Shown: positions 23,902-32,549 of the stretch, piece by piece
Position numbering within the stretch: the first letter of the stretch is position 1
Layout of the letters: every line of letters starts with the position of its first letter
Source: Bradyrhizobium cenepequi
GTDB lineage: Bacteria > Pseudomonadota > Alphaproteobacteria > Rhizobiales > Xanthobacteraceae
Length of the DNA stretch: 60,666 nt
Direction of reading: 5' to 3'
NCBI RefSeq assembly: GCF_020329485.1
Contig: NZ_JAGKJI010000040.1
Span: forward strand, 1-60,666
Made by a program: the position numbers and the translations under genes
Notes under the pieces: generated by a model
What the model was told of the DNA's origin: nothing
Seen by the model: the letters and a program-made list of their open reading frames with translations, nothing else
Databases searched by the model: none

Positions 23902-24225
23902 GATATCCTCGCCTGATGTCTTAAAGATTGGCGCCTGTTCTAGCACGGCCGGAACTGAACACCCGTCAGCTAAATGGCGGCTTGGCGCCAAATTTCAATC
24001 GGCGAGCGCCGAATCGGCCCTCCATGGCGGGAGATCGAAAAGCGGGTTCCCCAATCAAAAACGCGCTGAGCCGCCAACGAATCGCCCCGGCTGCGTTGCT
24101 TTCGGCCGTTTCCTCATCATTTCTGATCAAATCAGGTGATTTCGCCACCTTCGGACCTGTTGCATTCGCGGTCCGCTTTTGGCATAGCTCTGGCGTTGCC
24201 GGCGAGTGATTGCCGCCATCAGGAT

Positions 24226-24300
<75 letters not shown>

Positions 24301-24727
24301 AATTTTCCCGTCCGCCGAACTGACATTTTCCCGCGGCCGCGCGCAGGCGCCTTCCTCCGCTTGACCGCAGCAAGCCCTCACCAAGAGGTATCGTCGGCGA
24401 GATGCAAGACGTCGCTCGGCCACGGCGCAGCCGATCATTCATCCGGACAATCGCATCGTCGGCCGTGACGCTGCCAGGAGGCGTTAGCTTCGAACGAATA
24501 TTGCGGCGCAATGACATCGCTGGCCGCTTTCGCAAGAAAAACAGCGCAAGCGAATCCCCTCAACTTGTCTTGACCTCGCTCGAATGCGGAGTTGTTCGCC
24601 TGCGCTTCTCACGCGCGGGGGATGTGCTAACATTTTTCGCGTCTAGCCTATCTCTCGCAGACCACTGCAATCGTCTCGTTAGAATCAATAAAGAGCCAGC
24701 CGCCTGGCTGGATAGGGGAGTGACGCG
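24301..24727. other. Non-coding stretch upstream of the sugar dehydrogenase gene
   Basis: No gene with family support is visible. A short hairpin CCAGCC-GCCT-GGCTGG lies about 20–40 bp before the dehydrogenase start, within its probable leader. A TTGACC hexamer near 24570 could be part of a promoter, but no convincing partner -10 was found. No duplicate of the tRNA-Gly 3' end was seen, so there is no sign of an integrated element. Confidence 0.5.
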
Positions 24728-26005
24728 ATGCAATCGGTTTTCAATCGTTCCATTCTTGCGCTTGCTACCATCGCCCTTGTGGCGGGGACTGGCTTTGCGG
24801 ATGCGCAACAGCAGCAGGACAAGGGTAGGGCGCTGAAGAAATACGAATCCGGCACCAAGGAATTCTGGACCCATCCGCCGGATGACTGGTTCCTGGGCGA
24901 CGAGACCGAGGCGCAAAAGGGACTTGCACCGCCATCGGGACCGCCGACCGGCGCCTCCGATTCCGAACTGGCAGCGCTGATCAAGAAGATCAAGCTGCCC
25001 CAGGGCTTCAAGATTGAGGTCTATGCGTCGAACGTGCTTGCCGCGCGGCAGATGGCCTGGGGCGACAAGGGCACGCTGTTCGTCGGCTCGTTCGAGCTTG
25101 GCAATGTCTATGCGATCAAGGACAACAACGGCAAGAAAGAGGTGAAGACCGTCCTCAAGGGGCTGAACATGCCCACCGGCCTCGCCTTCCGCGACGGCGC
25201 GCTGTACGTGATCGCGGTCGACAAGCTGGTCCGCTACGACAATGCGGAAGCCAATCTAGATAATCTCGGCCAGGGCAAGGTGGTCTATGACGACATGCCC
25301 TCCTATGCCGCGCATGGCTGGAAATATATCGCTGTTGACAAGGACGGCTGGTTCTACATTCCGTTCGGACCGCCCTTCAACATCGGTATTCCCCCGACCA
25401 GCCTCTCGCAGATCCGCCGCGTCGATCCCAAGACCGGCAATGCGGAAATCTGGGCGCTCGGTGTCCGCAACAGCGTCGGCGGCGATGTCGATCCGCGCAC
25501 CGGCCGCTACTGGTTCACCGAGAACGCGCGCGACTGGGTCAGCGACGACCTGCCGAGCGACAAGCTCAACATGATCTCGAAGATCGGCGAGCATTTCGGC
25601 TATCCCTATTGCCACCAGGGCGACATGCCCGATCCGAAATTCGCGATGGGGCACAAATGCTCGGAGTTCACGCCGCCCGTGCTCAATCTCGGCGCCCATG
25701 TCGCCCCGCTCGGCATGAAGTTCTACACCGGCAATCAATTTCCGGCGGAGTACAAGAACAACATCCTGATCGCCGAGCACGGTTCGTGGAACAGGCATAA
25801 GTACCAAGGCGGGCGGATCGTGCGCGTGATCGTCGGTCCCGACGGCAAGAACGCCAAGCAGGAAGTGTTGGCATCCGGCTGGATCGAAGGCGACCAGGGC
25901 TATCTCGGCCGCCCCGCCGACATCATCCTCGACAAGGACGGCTCGATCCTCGTTGCCGACGACTGGGCCGGCGCGATCTATCGCATCAGCTACAGCAAGA
26001 AGTGA
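24728..26005 (+). CDS. Exported PQQ-dependent sugar (sorbosone-type) dehydrogenase
   Basis: 425 aa. A signal peptide (SILALATIALVAGTGFADA) precedes a six-bladed beta-propeller of the GDH/sorbosone dehydrogenase family. Family-like segments: MAWGDKGTLFVGS, MPTGLAFRDGALYV, ALGVRNSVGGDVDPRTGRYWFTEN, GYPYCHQGD, HVAPLGMKFY and GYLGRPADIILDKDGSILVADDWAGAIYRI. Such enzymes oxidise sugars or alcohols in the periplasm. PQQ dependence is inferred from the family. The next gene encodes a cytochrome c, the probable electron acceptor. A GGGGAGTGACGCG leader sits before the ATG. Confidence 0.88.
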   Translation: MQSVFNRSILALATIALVAGTGFADAQQQQDKGRALKKYESGTKEFWTHPPDDWFLGDETEAQKGLAPPSGPPTGASDSELAALIKKIKLPQGFKIEVYASNVLAARQMAWGDKGTLFVGSFELGNVYAIKDNNGKKEVKTVLKGLNMPTGLAFRDGALYVIAVDKLVRYDNAEANLDNLGQGKVVYDDMPSYAAHGWKYIAVDKDGWFYIPFGPPFNIGIPPTSLSQIRRVDPKTGNAEIWALGVRNSVGGDVDPRTGRYWFTENARDWVSDDLPSDKLNMISKIGEHFGYPYCHQGDMPDPKFAMGHKCSEFTPPVLNLGAHVAPLGMKFYTGNQFPAEYKNNILIAEHGSWNRHKYQGGRIVRVIVGPDGKNAKQEVLASGWIEGDQGYLGRPADIILDKDGSILVADDWAGAIYRISYSKK

Positions 26006-26070
26006 GACTGTGACGATTGGGAGGCTGCGGTGGCCCGACGGTGGCCGCAGTCTCTTGTTTTGGACTCTGT

Positions 26071-26159
26071 CATTCCGGAGCGCGAAGCGCCTGTCCGGAA
26101 CCCATAAGCATGAGTTGGGATTATGGATTTCGGGCCTGCGCTTCGCGCATCCCGGAATG
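26071..26159. repeat. Palindromic repeat, family A (copy 4, degenerate)
   Basis: CATTCCGGAGCGCGAAGCGC and the complementary GCGCATCCCGGAATG with a shorter core. It lies between the dehydrogenase and cytochrome c genes and could lower read-through between them. Confidence 0.75.
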
Positions 26160-26185
26160 ACAAAACCCAGTGGGTGTGGAGCTTC

Positions 26186-26782
26186 ATGCGCAAGCAGTTG
26201 ATTTGGTCCGCCGTAAGCAGCCTTGCGCTGGCTTCAATTCTCCTCGCAACGCCCCTCGCCCGCGCCGCCGATGCCGCGGCCGGCAAGGAGAAGGCCGCGA
26301 TGTGCGTCGCCTGCCACGGCGAAAACGGCATTTCGCAGATCGAGAACATCCCCTCGCTCGCCGGCCAGCCCGATCAGTTCATCCAGTGGCAGCTGGTGTT
26401 CTTCCGCGCCGGCACCCGCAAGAACGAGCAGATGCAGCCGATCGTCGAGCAGCTCAACAATGAGGACATCCGCAATCTCGGCGCCTATTTCTCCTCGCTG
26501 ACGCCGCCGAAGGGTCAGAAGGACGACGATCCTGATCTGTCGGAGAAGGGCAAGCAGGCTGCCGCCGGCCGCCGCTGTGCGTCATGCCATACCGATACTT
26601 ACGCCGGCACCAAGGCGGTGGCGCGCATCGCCGGCCAGCGCGAGGAATATCTCGTCAAGGCGCTGCACGATTACAAGTCCAGCACGCGCTCCGGCGGCGC
26701 CATGGCCGCAATGGCCGATGTCGCCTATCCCCTCAGCGAAGAAGAGATCGCCGCACTCGCGCATTATCTTGCGCATCTCTGA
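26186..26782 (+). CDS. Exported dihaem cytochrome c (c4-like)
   Basis: 198 aa. The signal peptide ends near LARAADA. Two class I cytochrome c domains each have a CxxCH haem site: CVACH and CASCH. Distal Met candidates follow in each half (QMQPIVEQL; AMADVAYPLSEEE). This layout matches cytochrome c4 / cytochrome c553-type carriers. It follows the sugar dehydrogenase on the same strand and is a likely electron acceptor. The ATG at 26186 follows GTGGAGC; an in-frame extension into the repeat is rejected. Confidence 0.92.
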   Translation: MRKQLIWSAVSSLALASILLATPLARAADAAAGKEKAAMCVACHGENGISQIENIPSLAGQPDQFIQWQLVFFRAGTRKNEQMQPIVEQLNNEDIRNLGAYFSSLTPPKGQKDDDPDLSEKGKQAAAGRRCASCHTDTYAGTKAVARIAGQREEYLVKALHDYKSSTRSGGAMAAMADVAYPLSEEEIAALAHYLAHL

Positions 26783-26788
26783 TCTTAC

Positions 26789-26807
26789 CCTCCCCTGAAA
26801 GGGGAGG
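26789..26807. terminator. Hairpin between convergent genes
   Basis: CCTCCCC-TGAAA-GGGGAGG, a perfect 7-bp stem with a 5-base loop, 7 bp before the panE stop and just after the cytochrome stop. There is no T-tract on either side, so it is only a possible attenuating or stabilising hairpin. Confidence 0.4.
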
Positions 26808-26814
26808 ATCGGAG

Positions 26815-27732
26815 TTACCCCCGCTGCAGTTCGTACGCCTTGAGATGCGTATACACGGTGCGCAGCTTCGGCACCGGAATCTTGGCGGCATCGGCGCGGG
26901 CGACGAGATCGCCGATCACGTGGTCGGCTTCGACTGGCAGGCCGGCCTTGATATCGCGGAACATCGAGGCGGTCATCGGCGAGCCAGCGGCAGTCAGCAT
27001 GCCCTTGACGCGCTCGAAGAACGGACCGCCCAGCGCATAGCCTTCGGCGGTCGCGACCTCGCTGCATTCGTCCAGGATGCCGAGCAGGAAGTCCTTGCCG
27101 CCGGGCGCGGCCAGGATGTTGCCGACCGAGGTGCGCATCAGGCTGGTGGAGGCGGCGAGCGAAGCCAGAAACACCCATTTCTCCCACATGTCCTGCATCA
27201 CGTGGTCGCTCGCGGTCGCGCCATTGACGACCGAAAACACCTCCGCGATCGCGCGCACGCGGTCCGACATCTTGCCGTCGCGCTCGCCGAAGGTCAGTGA
27301 CTGCATCGGCTGCAGCTGCACCACTTCGCGCGCTTCGTTCAGCGTCGCCGCAATGGCGCAGAGTCCGCCGAGCACATGACCGGCGCCGAATTTCTGGTCG
27401 AGCACATCGAGATGCAGCATGCCATTGAGCAGCGGGATGATCGCGGTGGCCGGACCGACAGCCGGTGCAAACGACTTGATGGCGTCCTCCAGGTCGAAAG
27501 CCTTGCAGCTCAACAGCACGACGTCGAATTTTTCGTTCAGCCTGTCCGCCTGCACGCTCGGCGGATTCTTCAGCGTCACGTCGCCATTCGGGCTCTTGAT
27601 CACGAGGCCTGCGGTCGCGAGTTCGGATGCGCGCCTGGGGCGGACCAGGAATGTAATGTCACGGCCCGCCTGCAGCAGCCGCCCACCGAAATATCCGCCG
27701 ATCGCACCGGCGCCGACGACGAGAACGCGCAT
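26815..27732 (-). CDS. panE: 2-dehydropantoate 2-reductase (ketopantoate reductase family)
   Basis: 305 aa. The N-terminal Rossmann fold reads VLVVGAGAIGGYFGGRLLQAG; the conserved Lys lies in LLSCKAFDLEDA. The C-terminal ApbA_C domain has a Lys in DMWEKWVFLASLAA and a conserved Glu in a PVEADHVIGDLVARA segment. The enzyme makes pantoate for coenzyme A synthesis using NADPH. Several paralogues exist in rhizobia, so a role in another 2-oxo acid reduction is possible. It starts at 27732 with MRVLVVG. Confidence 0.88.
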   Translation of the reverse strand: MRVLVVGAGAIGGYFGGRLLQAGRDITFLVRPRRASELATAGLVIKSPNGDVTLKNPPSVQADRLNEKFDVVLLSCKAFDLEDAIKSFAPAVGPATAIIPLLNGMLHLDVLDQKFGAGHVLGGLCAIAATLNEAREVVQLQPMQSLTFGERDGKMSDRVRAIAEVFSVVNGATASDHVMQDMWEKWVFLASLAASTSLMRTSVGNILAAPGGKDFLLGILDECSEVATAEGYALGGPFFERVKGMLTAAGSPMTASMFRDIKAGLPVEADHVIGDLVARADAAKIPVPKLRTVYTHLKAYELQRG

Positions 27733-27916
27733 GGGATGATTCCTTGTTTGTTGTTGCTTGAGAGTGGACGGGCGAATGGACTGGCAAACCGGTGGGCGAC
27801 CTTCCCTGCCATTTGCTCGGCCCTTCGGGTTTCTCCTTGGCCTCTATTGTGGCGCGATCCGCGCGGCTCGTCTACAATATGATGATTGTCATCCTATTGT
27901 GATGACCCCGTTCCGG

Positions 27917-28151
27917 TCAAATCAAACGCCGGATGGTCTGCTTCCGCCAGACCAGCATGTAATAGGCCATCTGCAGCAGGAACATGGTGCAGAAGGTGAT
28001 CGGATAGGCGGCCCATACCCCTCGATGCCCCGATCATCTGTCCCAGATAGATGTTGTTGATGGTGCCGAACAGCGCCTGCAGGATGTTGCTGAGCATCAT
28101 CGGCAGCAGGAAGGCGAGAAACGTCCTCCAGAGCGGCGGCGGCTTGGACAT
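27917..28151 (-). pseudogene. Deletion scar of a MATE-family multidrug transporter
   Basis: The first ~40 codons (MSKPPPLWRTFLAFLLPMML to INNIYLGQMIG) match a MATE N-terminus with its own AGGA ribosome-binding site. From about 28030 another frame reads GVWAAYPITFCTMFLLQMAY and ends WRKQTIRRLI then stop at 27917, a typical MATE C-terminus. Roughly 370–400 internal residues are absent and the two ends are out of frame. The junction lies near 28015–28033 in a GGGGCATCGAGGGG context. Confidence 0.8.
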
Positions 28152-28209
28152 AAGGTATTCCTGTTGAAACGGGATAGGCAGTTGATTGAATCGGTCGGCG
28201 CCGCAGATT

Positions 28210-28342
28210 CACCTCTCCCGCTTGCGGGGGAGGTCGGCGCGTAAGCGCCGGGGCTCTCTCCACACAAAAGAACGGTCCGACTCGTGGAGAAACCCCCACC
28301 CCGCCCTCCCCGCAAGCGACCCGCAAGCAAGCGGGAGAGGGA
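28210..28342. repeat. Palindromic repeat, family B (copy 3)
   Basis: An intact copy beginning CACCTCTCCCGCTTGCGGGG and ending GCAAGCGGGAGAGG. It shows the unbroken sequence interrupted by the insertion sequence at 16993–18170. Confidence 0.88.
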
Positions 28343-28376
28343 GAGCACCTCCATCGTGGCTTAACTTCACCACGCG

Positions 28377-28958
28377 CTAATCGGCCCGGTCGCTGTAGGC
28401 GAGCTTGACGACGTGGTCGCGAATGTCGGGCGGCCAGTCGGCGATCTCGCTGACAAAGCGGCGGCGGTCGTCGGCGAACAGTGCGCGCGAGGCCTCGTCG
28501 AATTTCGGCAAGTTACCCGCCATCGCCGACATGAAATGATAGGCGGCATCGCGCGCGGCGCGCTGGCGATCGCGGTCGCCGCTCAAGCGGCGGGCCTCGT
28601 CCACCAGCTTGCGCAGCGCGACCGAAGCGCCGCCGGGCTGCGCGTTGAGCCATTCCCAATGGCGCGGCAGCAGCGTCACCTCGCGCGCGACCACGCCGAG
28701 CTTCGGCCGGCCACGGCCACGCGGCTCGCTCGGCGGCGGTTCGGGCGCCTCGCTTGATGGAGCTGATGTCGGCAGCCTCGCCAGGATCTCATCATCGCTG
28801 CCGCGAAGGTCGAGATCGATGGCACGACCGGTCCGGTCGCAGAAGATCGCGATCGGCTCGGCGGTTTGGCCGATCTGTTTGACCGCCAGCGCGACCTCGG
28901 CCAGCGGCCCGGCGGCGAGCCGACGTTGGCCCTCGAAGGCTGTAAATGTCTGGTTCAT
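28377..28958 (-). CDS. DUF2239 family protein
   Basis: 193 aa. It matches the DUF2239 pattern as I know it: an N-terminal small domain (TFTAFEGQRRLAAGPLAEVA, IFCDRTGRAIDLDLRG), a Pro/Ser linker with RGRGRPKLGVV, then LLPRHWEWLNAQPGGASVALRKLVDEARR, which resembles a short DNA-binding-like helix segment, and a C-terminal conserved region (AMAGNLPKFDEASRALFADD). The function is unknown. A well-formed minus-strand promoter inside an inverted repeat lies just upstream. Confidence 0.85.
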   Translation of the reverse strand: MNQTFTAFEGQRRLAAGPLAEVALAVKQIGQTAEPIAIFCDRTGRAIDLDLRGSDDEILARLPTSAPSSEAPEPPPSEPRGRGRPKLGVVAREVTLLPRHWEWLNAQPGGASVALRKLVDEARRLSGDRDRQRAARDAAYHFMSAMAGNLPKFDEASRALFADDRRRFVSEIADWPPDIRDHVVKLAYSDRAD

Positions 28959-28990
28959 TTGGGCTATCTGCTTGATTCACGGTTCATTGA

Positions 28991-29032
28991 TTTGTACCCG
29001 GATATAATATGAGTGTCAATATCATCCGGGTA
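28991..29032 (-). promoter_or_regulatory. Promoter and large inverted-repeat operator between DUF2239 and GST genes
   Basis: TACCCGGAT (28995–29003) and ATCCGGGTA (29024–29032) are perfect 9-bp inverted arms 20 bp apart. On the minus strand a perfect -35 TTGACA (29019–29014), 17-bp spacer and -10-like TACAAA (28996–28991) fit the DUF2239 gene. A TATAAT hexamer (29003–29008) reads toward the GST gene on the other strand. The regulator is not encoded next to it. Confidence 0.65.
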
Positions 29033-29115
29033 AATAATTCGCAGCGTTTGGCCTGATCGCGAATCTCCCGATTGGCTGATAGGGAACTCCCGGCTTTGCA
29101 TTTTTAGGGGACGCC

Positions 29116-29781
29116 GTGCTGACTGTTCATCACCTCAACAATTCGCGCTCGCAACGGGTGCTGTGGCTCCTGGAGGAGCTTGGCGTGCCCTATGAGATCG
29201 TGCGCTATCAGCGCGGGCCGGACATGCGCGCGCCGAAAGAGTTGCTGGCGGTGCATCCGCTCGGCAAGTCGCCCGTCATCACCGACAACGGCAACACCAT
29301 CGCGGAATCCGGCGCGATCGCCGAATACATCCTCACCACCTATGGCAAGGGGCGCCTGGTCCCGCCGCCCGCCACGCCGGAGCGGCTGCGGTACACCTAT
29401 TGGCTGCACTATGCCGAGGGATCGGCGATGCCGCCGCTGCTGCTGAAGCTGCTGTTCACGATGATGCCGAAGCGCGCGCCCGCGCTATTGCGGCCGCTGG
29501 TGCGCAAGGTGACCAATCAGGCGCTGACCATGCTGGTCAATCCGCAGCTCAAGCAGCACATGGCGTTTTGGGAGGCGGAGCTCGGCAAAAGCCAGTGGTT
29601 CGCGGGCAACGAATTCAGCGCGGCCGACATCCAGATGAGCTTTCCGCTGGAAGCCGCCGCCGCACGCGCCGGGCTGGATGAGGGCCATCCGAAGTGCATG
29701 GCGTTCCTCGAAAGGATTCACGCGCGCCCGGCCTATGCCCGCGCGCTGGAGAAGGGCGGCCCGTATCAGGTGGGGCGGTAG
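29116..29781 (+). CDS. Glutathione S-transferase family protein
   Basis: 221 aa. The N-terminal thioredoxin-like GST domain has HHLNNSRSQRVLWLLEEL (candidate active-site Ser), VHPLGKSPVI (cis-Pro) and IAESGAIAEYIL (glutathione-binding Glu-Ser). The C-terminal helical domain has FAGNEFSAADIQMSFPLEAA. The substrate is unknown. The start is GTG at 29116 after AGGGG. It is divergent from DUF2239 with the large inverted repeat between them. Confidence 0.92.
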   Translation: MLTVHHLNNSRSQRVLWLLEELGVPYEIVRYQRGPDMRAPKELLAVHPLGKSPVITDNGNTIAESGAIAEYILTTYGKGRLVPPPATPERLRYTYWLHYAEGSAMPPLLLKLLFTMMPKRAPALLRPLVRKVTNQALTMLVNPQLKQHMAFWEAELGKSQWFAGNEFSAADIQMSFPLEAAAARAGLDEGHPKCMAFLERIHARPAYARALEKGGPYQVGR

Positions 29782-29788
29782 GCGTGCC

Positions 29789-29920
29789 TCACCTCGCTCC
29801 GCTCGTGCGGGGAGAGGTCGGCGCGTAGCGCCGGGTGAGGGGTGTTGCCGCGCATTCGGTGTTCGTGGAAGCAGCCCCTCAGCTCTCCCTCTCCCCGTAA
29901 GAACGGGGAGAGGGAGAGCT
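29789..29920. repeat. Palindromic repeat, family B (copy 4)
   Basis: CACCTCGCTCCGCTCGTGCG at the left, CTCTCCCCGTAAGAACGGGG at the right, with the shared inner GCGCGTAGCGCCGGGTGAGG. It lies between the convergent GST and SDR genes. Confidence 0.82.
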
Positions 29921-29942
29921 CGGCGCTCGCTTCGATCGGGTT

Positions 29943-30839
29943 CTACCGTGACTTCTGGGCTTCGCCGACGGAGGGCAGCGCCTGCACGGTGACGCCGGGC
30001 GGCGGCACCTCGTCATCGGGTACGAAGAAATCCGACATCAACGCGACCTTCGGGTCGACGCGATAGCGTTCGAAATCGCGCACGCCGGCGTCATACAGCA
30101 CCTTGTCATCGATGCAGAACTGCCCGGTGAATTCTCGCGCAGGTCTGGTCAGGATGACGTGGGCGGCATCGCCCATGATCTCGGGGGTGCGGCTGGCGCG
30201 CATCATCGCGTCGCCGCCGAGGAGATTGCCGACCGCGGCGGTGGCGATCGTCGTGCGCGGCCACAGCGCGTTGACGCCGACACCGGCCGATCGCAATTCG
30301 CCTGACAGCCCGAGCACACACATGCTCATGCCGAATTTCGCCATGGTGTAGGCGGTGGAGTGCTCGAACCACTTGGTTTTCATGTCTGGTGGCGGCGACA
30401 GCATCAGGATGTGCGGGTTTGCCGCCTTCTTCAGATGCGGGATGCAGTATTTCGACACCATGAAGGTGCCCCGCGTGTTGATACCCATCATCAGGTCGAA
30501 CCGCTTCATGTCGGTGGCCTGCGAGTTGGTCAGGCTGATCGCGCTGGCATTGTTGACGCAGATGTCGATGCCGCCAAATTCCGCGACCGTTTTCTCGATT
30601 GCGGCGATCACTTGCGTCTCGTCCCTGATGTCGCAAACGACCGGCAGCGCGTTGCCGCCGGCGGCGCGGATCTCGTCGGCGGCGGTATAGATCGTGCCCT
30701 TCAGCTTCGGATGCGGCTCGGTGGTCTTGGCGGCGATCGCGATGTTGGCGCCATCGCGCGCGGCCCGCAATGCGATCGCGAGCCCGATGCCGCGGCTCGC
30801 ACCGGTGATGAACAGCGTCTTGCCGTTGAGCGACGTCAT
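29943..30839 (-). CDS. SDR family oxidoreductase (HSDL2-like)
   Basis: 298 aa short-chain dehydrogenase. It has the cofactor motif TGASRGIG, the structural NNAS in CVNNASAIS, and the catalytic Tyr–Lys as YTMAK (spacing YxxxK). The Ser of the triad is in LMLSPPPDM. The extended C-terminus (FCIDDKVLYDAGVRDFERY) resembles the hydroxysteroid dehydrogenase-like 2 subgroup. Substrate unknown; fatty-acyl or steroid-like alcohols are plausible. ATG at 30839. Confidence 0.9.
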   Translation of the reverse strand: MTSLNGKTLFITGASRGIGLAIALRAARDGANIAIAAKTTEPHPKLKGTIYTAADEIRAAGGNALPVVCDIRDETQVIAAIEKTVAEFGGIDICVNNASAISLTNSQATDMKRFDLMMGINTRGTFMVSKYCIPHLKKAANPHILMLSPPPDMKTKWFEHSTAYTMAKFGMSMCVLGLSGELRSAGVGVNALWPRTTIATAAVGNLLGGDAMMRASRTPEIMGDAAHVILTRPAREFTGQFCIDDKVLYDAGVRDFERYRVDPKVALMSDFFVPDDEVPPPGVTVQALPSVGEAQKSR

Positions 30840-30903
30840 GGCAAACCTCCGATTCTAGTGTGAGATACCATTTGGTTGGTTCGCTCCCGCCGCACACTCA
30901 GTG

Positions 30904-31026
30904 CACCTCTCCCGCTTGCGGGGGAGGTCGGCGCGTAGCGCCGGGTGGGGGCTTTCTCCACTCAAAGAGTGTCGATCGTGGAGACACCCCCACCCGAGCC
31001 CTCCCCCCCGCAAGCGGGAGAGGGAG
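30904..31026. repeat. Palindromic repeat, family B (copy 5)
   Basis: CACCTCTCCCGCTTGCGGGG at the left and CCCGCAAGCGGGAGAGGGAG at the right. Its central CACTCAAAGAGTGTCGATCG matches the right-hand remnant of the interrupted copy at 18181–18240. Confidence 0.88.
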
Positions 31027-31064
31027 TGCAGCTCCATCCCGGCGCAGCTTGATCTCATCATGCT

Positions 31065-32363
31065 TCAGCCATCTGCATGTAGCACCCGGCCGCGGGTCTC
31101 CGGCAGCGCGTAGGCGGCCAGGAAGAATACCGCGTAAGCGGCGACCGCGAAAATCGCGATCGCGTTGGCGAGCGAGGTCGTGGTCGAGAGCGCGCCGACG
31201 AGGTACGGGAACAGCGCGCCGATGCCGCGGCCGAAATTATAACAGAAGCCCTGGCCGGAGCCGCGCAGCCGCGTCGGATACAGCTCAGTCAGGAACGCGC
31301 CCATGCCGGAGAAATAGCCGGAGGCAAAGAAGCCGAGCGGAAATCCCAATACCCACAATAATTCGTTGCTGATCTCCACTTGCGTATAGATCAGCACGAC
31401 GGCGATAGCGCCCAGCGAGAAGGTCAGGAACAGGTTCCGACGGCCGATGCGGTCGGCGAGCCAGGCGCCGACGAGATAGCCGATGAACGAGCCGATGATG
31501 AGCGCAGCGAGATAGCCGGTCGAGGTGACGATCGAAAGATGCCGCTCGGTGGTGAGAAAGCGCGGCACCCAGAAGGTGATGGCGTAATAGCCGCCCTGGC
31601 AACCTGTCGCCGCCAGCGCCGCCAGGATCGTGGTCTTCAGGATCGGCCCGTGGAAGATCTCCCACAACGATGGCCGGTCGCCTTCGGTCTGCTGCTTCAC
31701 GCGCGTCGCGGCTGCGATCTCGGGCTCGGTAACATAGCGGCGCAGATAGAACACCAGGAGCGCCGGCAGCGCTCCGATCACGAACATCCAGCGCCAGGCG
31801 GTTTCCGCTGGAAGAACCGAGAACAGGATCGCCTGTGAGAGCACCGCAAGACCCCAGCCGATGGCCCAGCCCGATTGCACTGAGCCGACCGCACGTCCGC
31901 GATATTGCGGCCGGATCGCTTCGCCCATCAGCACCGCGCCTGCCGCCCATTCGCCGCCGAAGCCCAGACCCAGGATGGCCCGCGCGATCAGGAGCTGATC
32001 GAAATTCTGCGCAATCGCGCAGATCAGCGAGAAGAACGAGAACCACAGAATGGTGATCTGCAGCGTCCTGACGCGACCAATGCGGTCGGCGAGATAGCCG
32101 CCGAGCCAGCCGCCGACGGCGGAAGAGAGCAGCGTCACCGTGCCCGCAAGACCCGCGGTGCCGGCATCGACCTTCCACAGCGTGATGATGGTGCCGATCA
32201 CGAGCGGATAGATCATGAAATCCATGCCGTCGAGCGCCCAGCCCGAGAAGCAGGCCCAGAAGGTGCGCCGCTCCTGCAGGTTCATGTCACGGTAGAACGC
32301 GAGCAGGCTGCTGTCGTGGATTTCGGCGACTTCCATCGCCTTCGATGGATCCGATGTTGTCAT
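31065..32363 (-). CDS. MFS transporter, sugar/organic-acid symporter type
   Basis: 432 aa with twelve predicted helices. The major-facilitator loop motif appears as GGYLADRIGRVRTL after helix 2 and again as GAWLADRIGRRNLF in the second half. The N-terminus (FWACFSGWALDGMDFMIYPL) and GLGFGGEWAAGAVLMGE resemble the sialate/carboxylate:proton symporter and aromatic-acid symporter groups. Substrate unknown. It stands alone between repeats. Confidence 0.9.
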   Translation of the reverse strand: MTTSDPSKAMEVAEIHDSSLLAFYRDMNLQERRTFWACFSGWALDGMDFMIYPLVIGTIITLWKVDAGTAGLAGTVTLLSSAVGGWLGGYLADRIGRVRTLQITILWFSFFSLICAIAQNFDQLLIARAILGLGFGGEWAAGAVLMGEAIRPQYRGRAVGSVQSGWAIGWGLAVLSQAILFSVLPAETAWRWMFVIGALPALLVFYLRRYVTEPEIAAATRVKQQTEGDRPSLWEIFHGPILKTTILAALAATGCQGGYYAITFWVPRFLTTERHLSIVTSTGYLAALIIGSFIGYLVGAWLADRIGRRNLFLTFSLGAIAVVLIYTQVEISNELLWVLGFPLGFFASGYFSGMGAFLTELYPTRLRGSGQGFCYNFGRGIGALFPYLVGALSTTTSLANAIAIFAVAAYAVFFLAAYALPETRGRVLHADG

Positions 32364-32448
32364 GTCTGGGTCTCCGCGAGTTTCTTATTGGCCGGGCCTA
32401 TCGCACGCAGCGGGGTCGCGGGAAAGGTAAATTTATCGCGATGATGTC

Positions 32449-32523
32449 GGGTGGGCAAAGCGCAGCGTGCCCACCAGTACGGGCAGAGTGTTGATGGTGG
32501 GCACGCTACGCTTTGCCCACCCT
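32449..32523. repeat. Palindromic repeat, family D (copy 2)
   Basis: GGGTGGGCAAAGCGCAGCGT and its complement ending GCTTTGCCCACCC, with a short loop. Similar in layout to 6302–6384 but with different arm bases. Confidence 0.75.
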
Positions 32524-32549
32524 GCAAAATTGCACCCTGCGTTTCGGCG

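Noticed and set aside
24402..24836. 144-codon frame after tRNA-Gly
   Set aside because: It overlaps the start of the dehydrogenase gene in another frame, has no ribosome-binding site and no recognisable domain.
26123..26185. Longer start for the cytochrome c gene
   Set aside because: The extension lies inside a palindromic repeat and would precede the signal peptide. ATG 26186 has a GGAG site.
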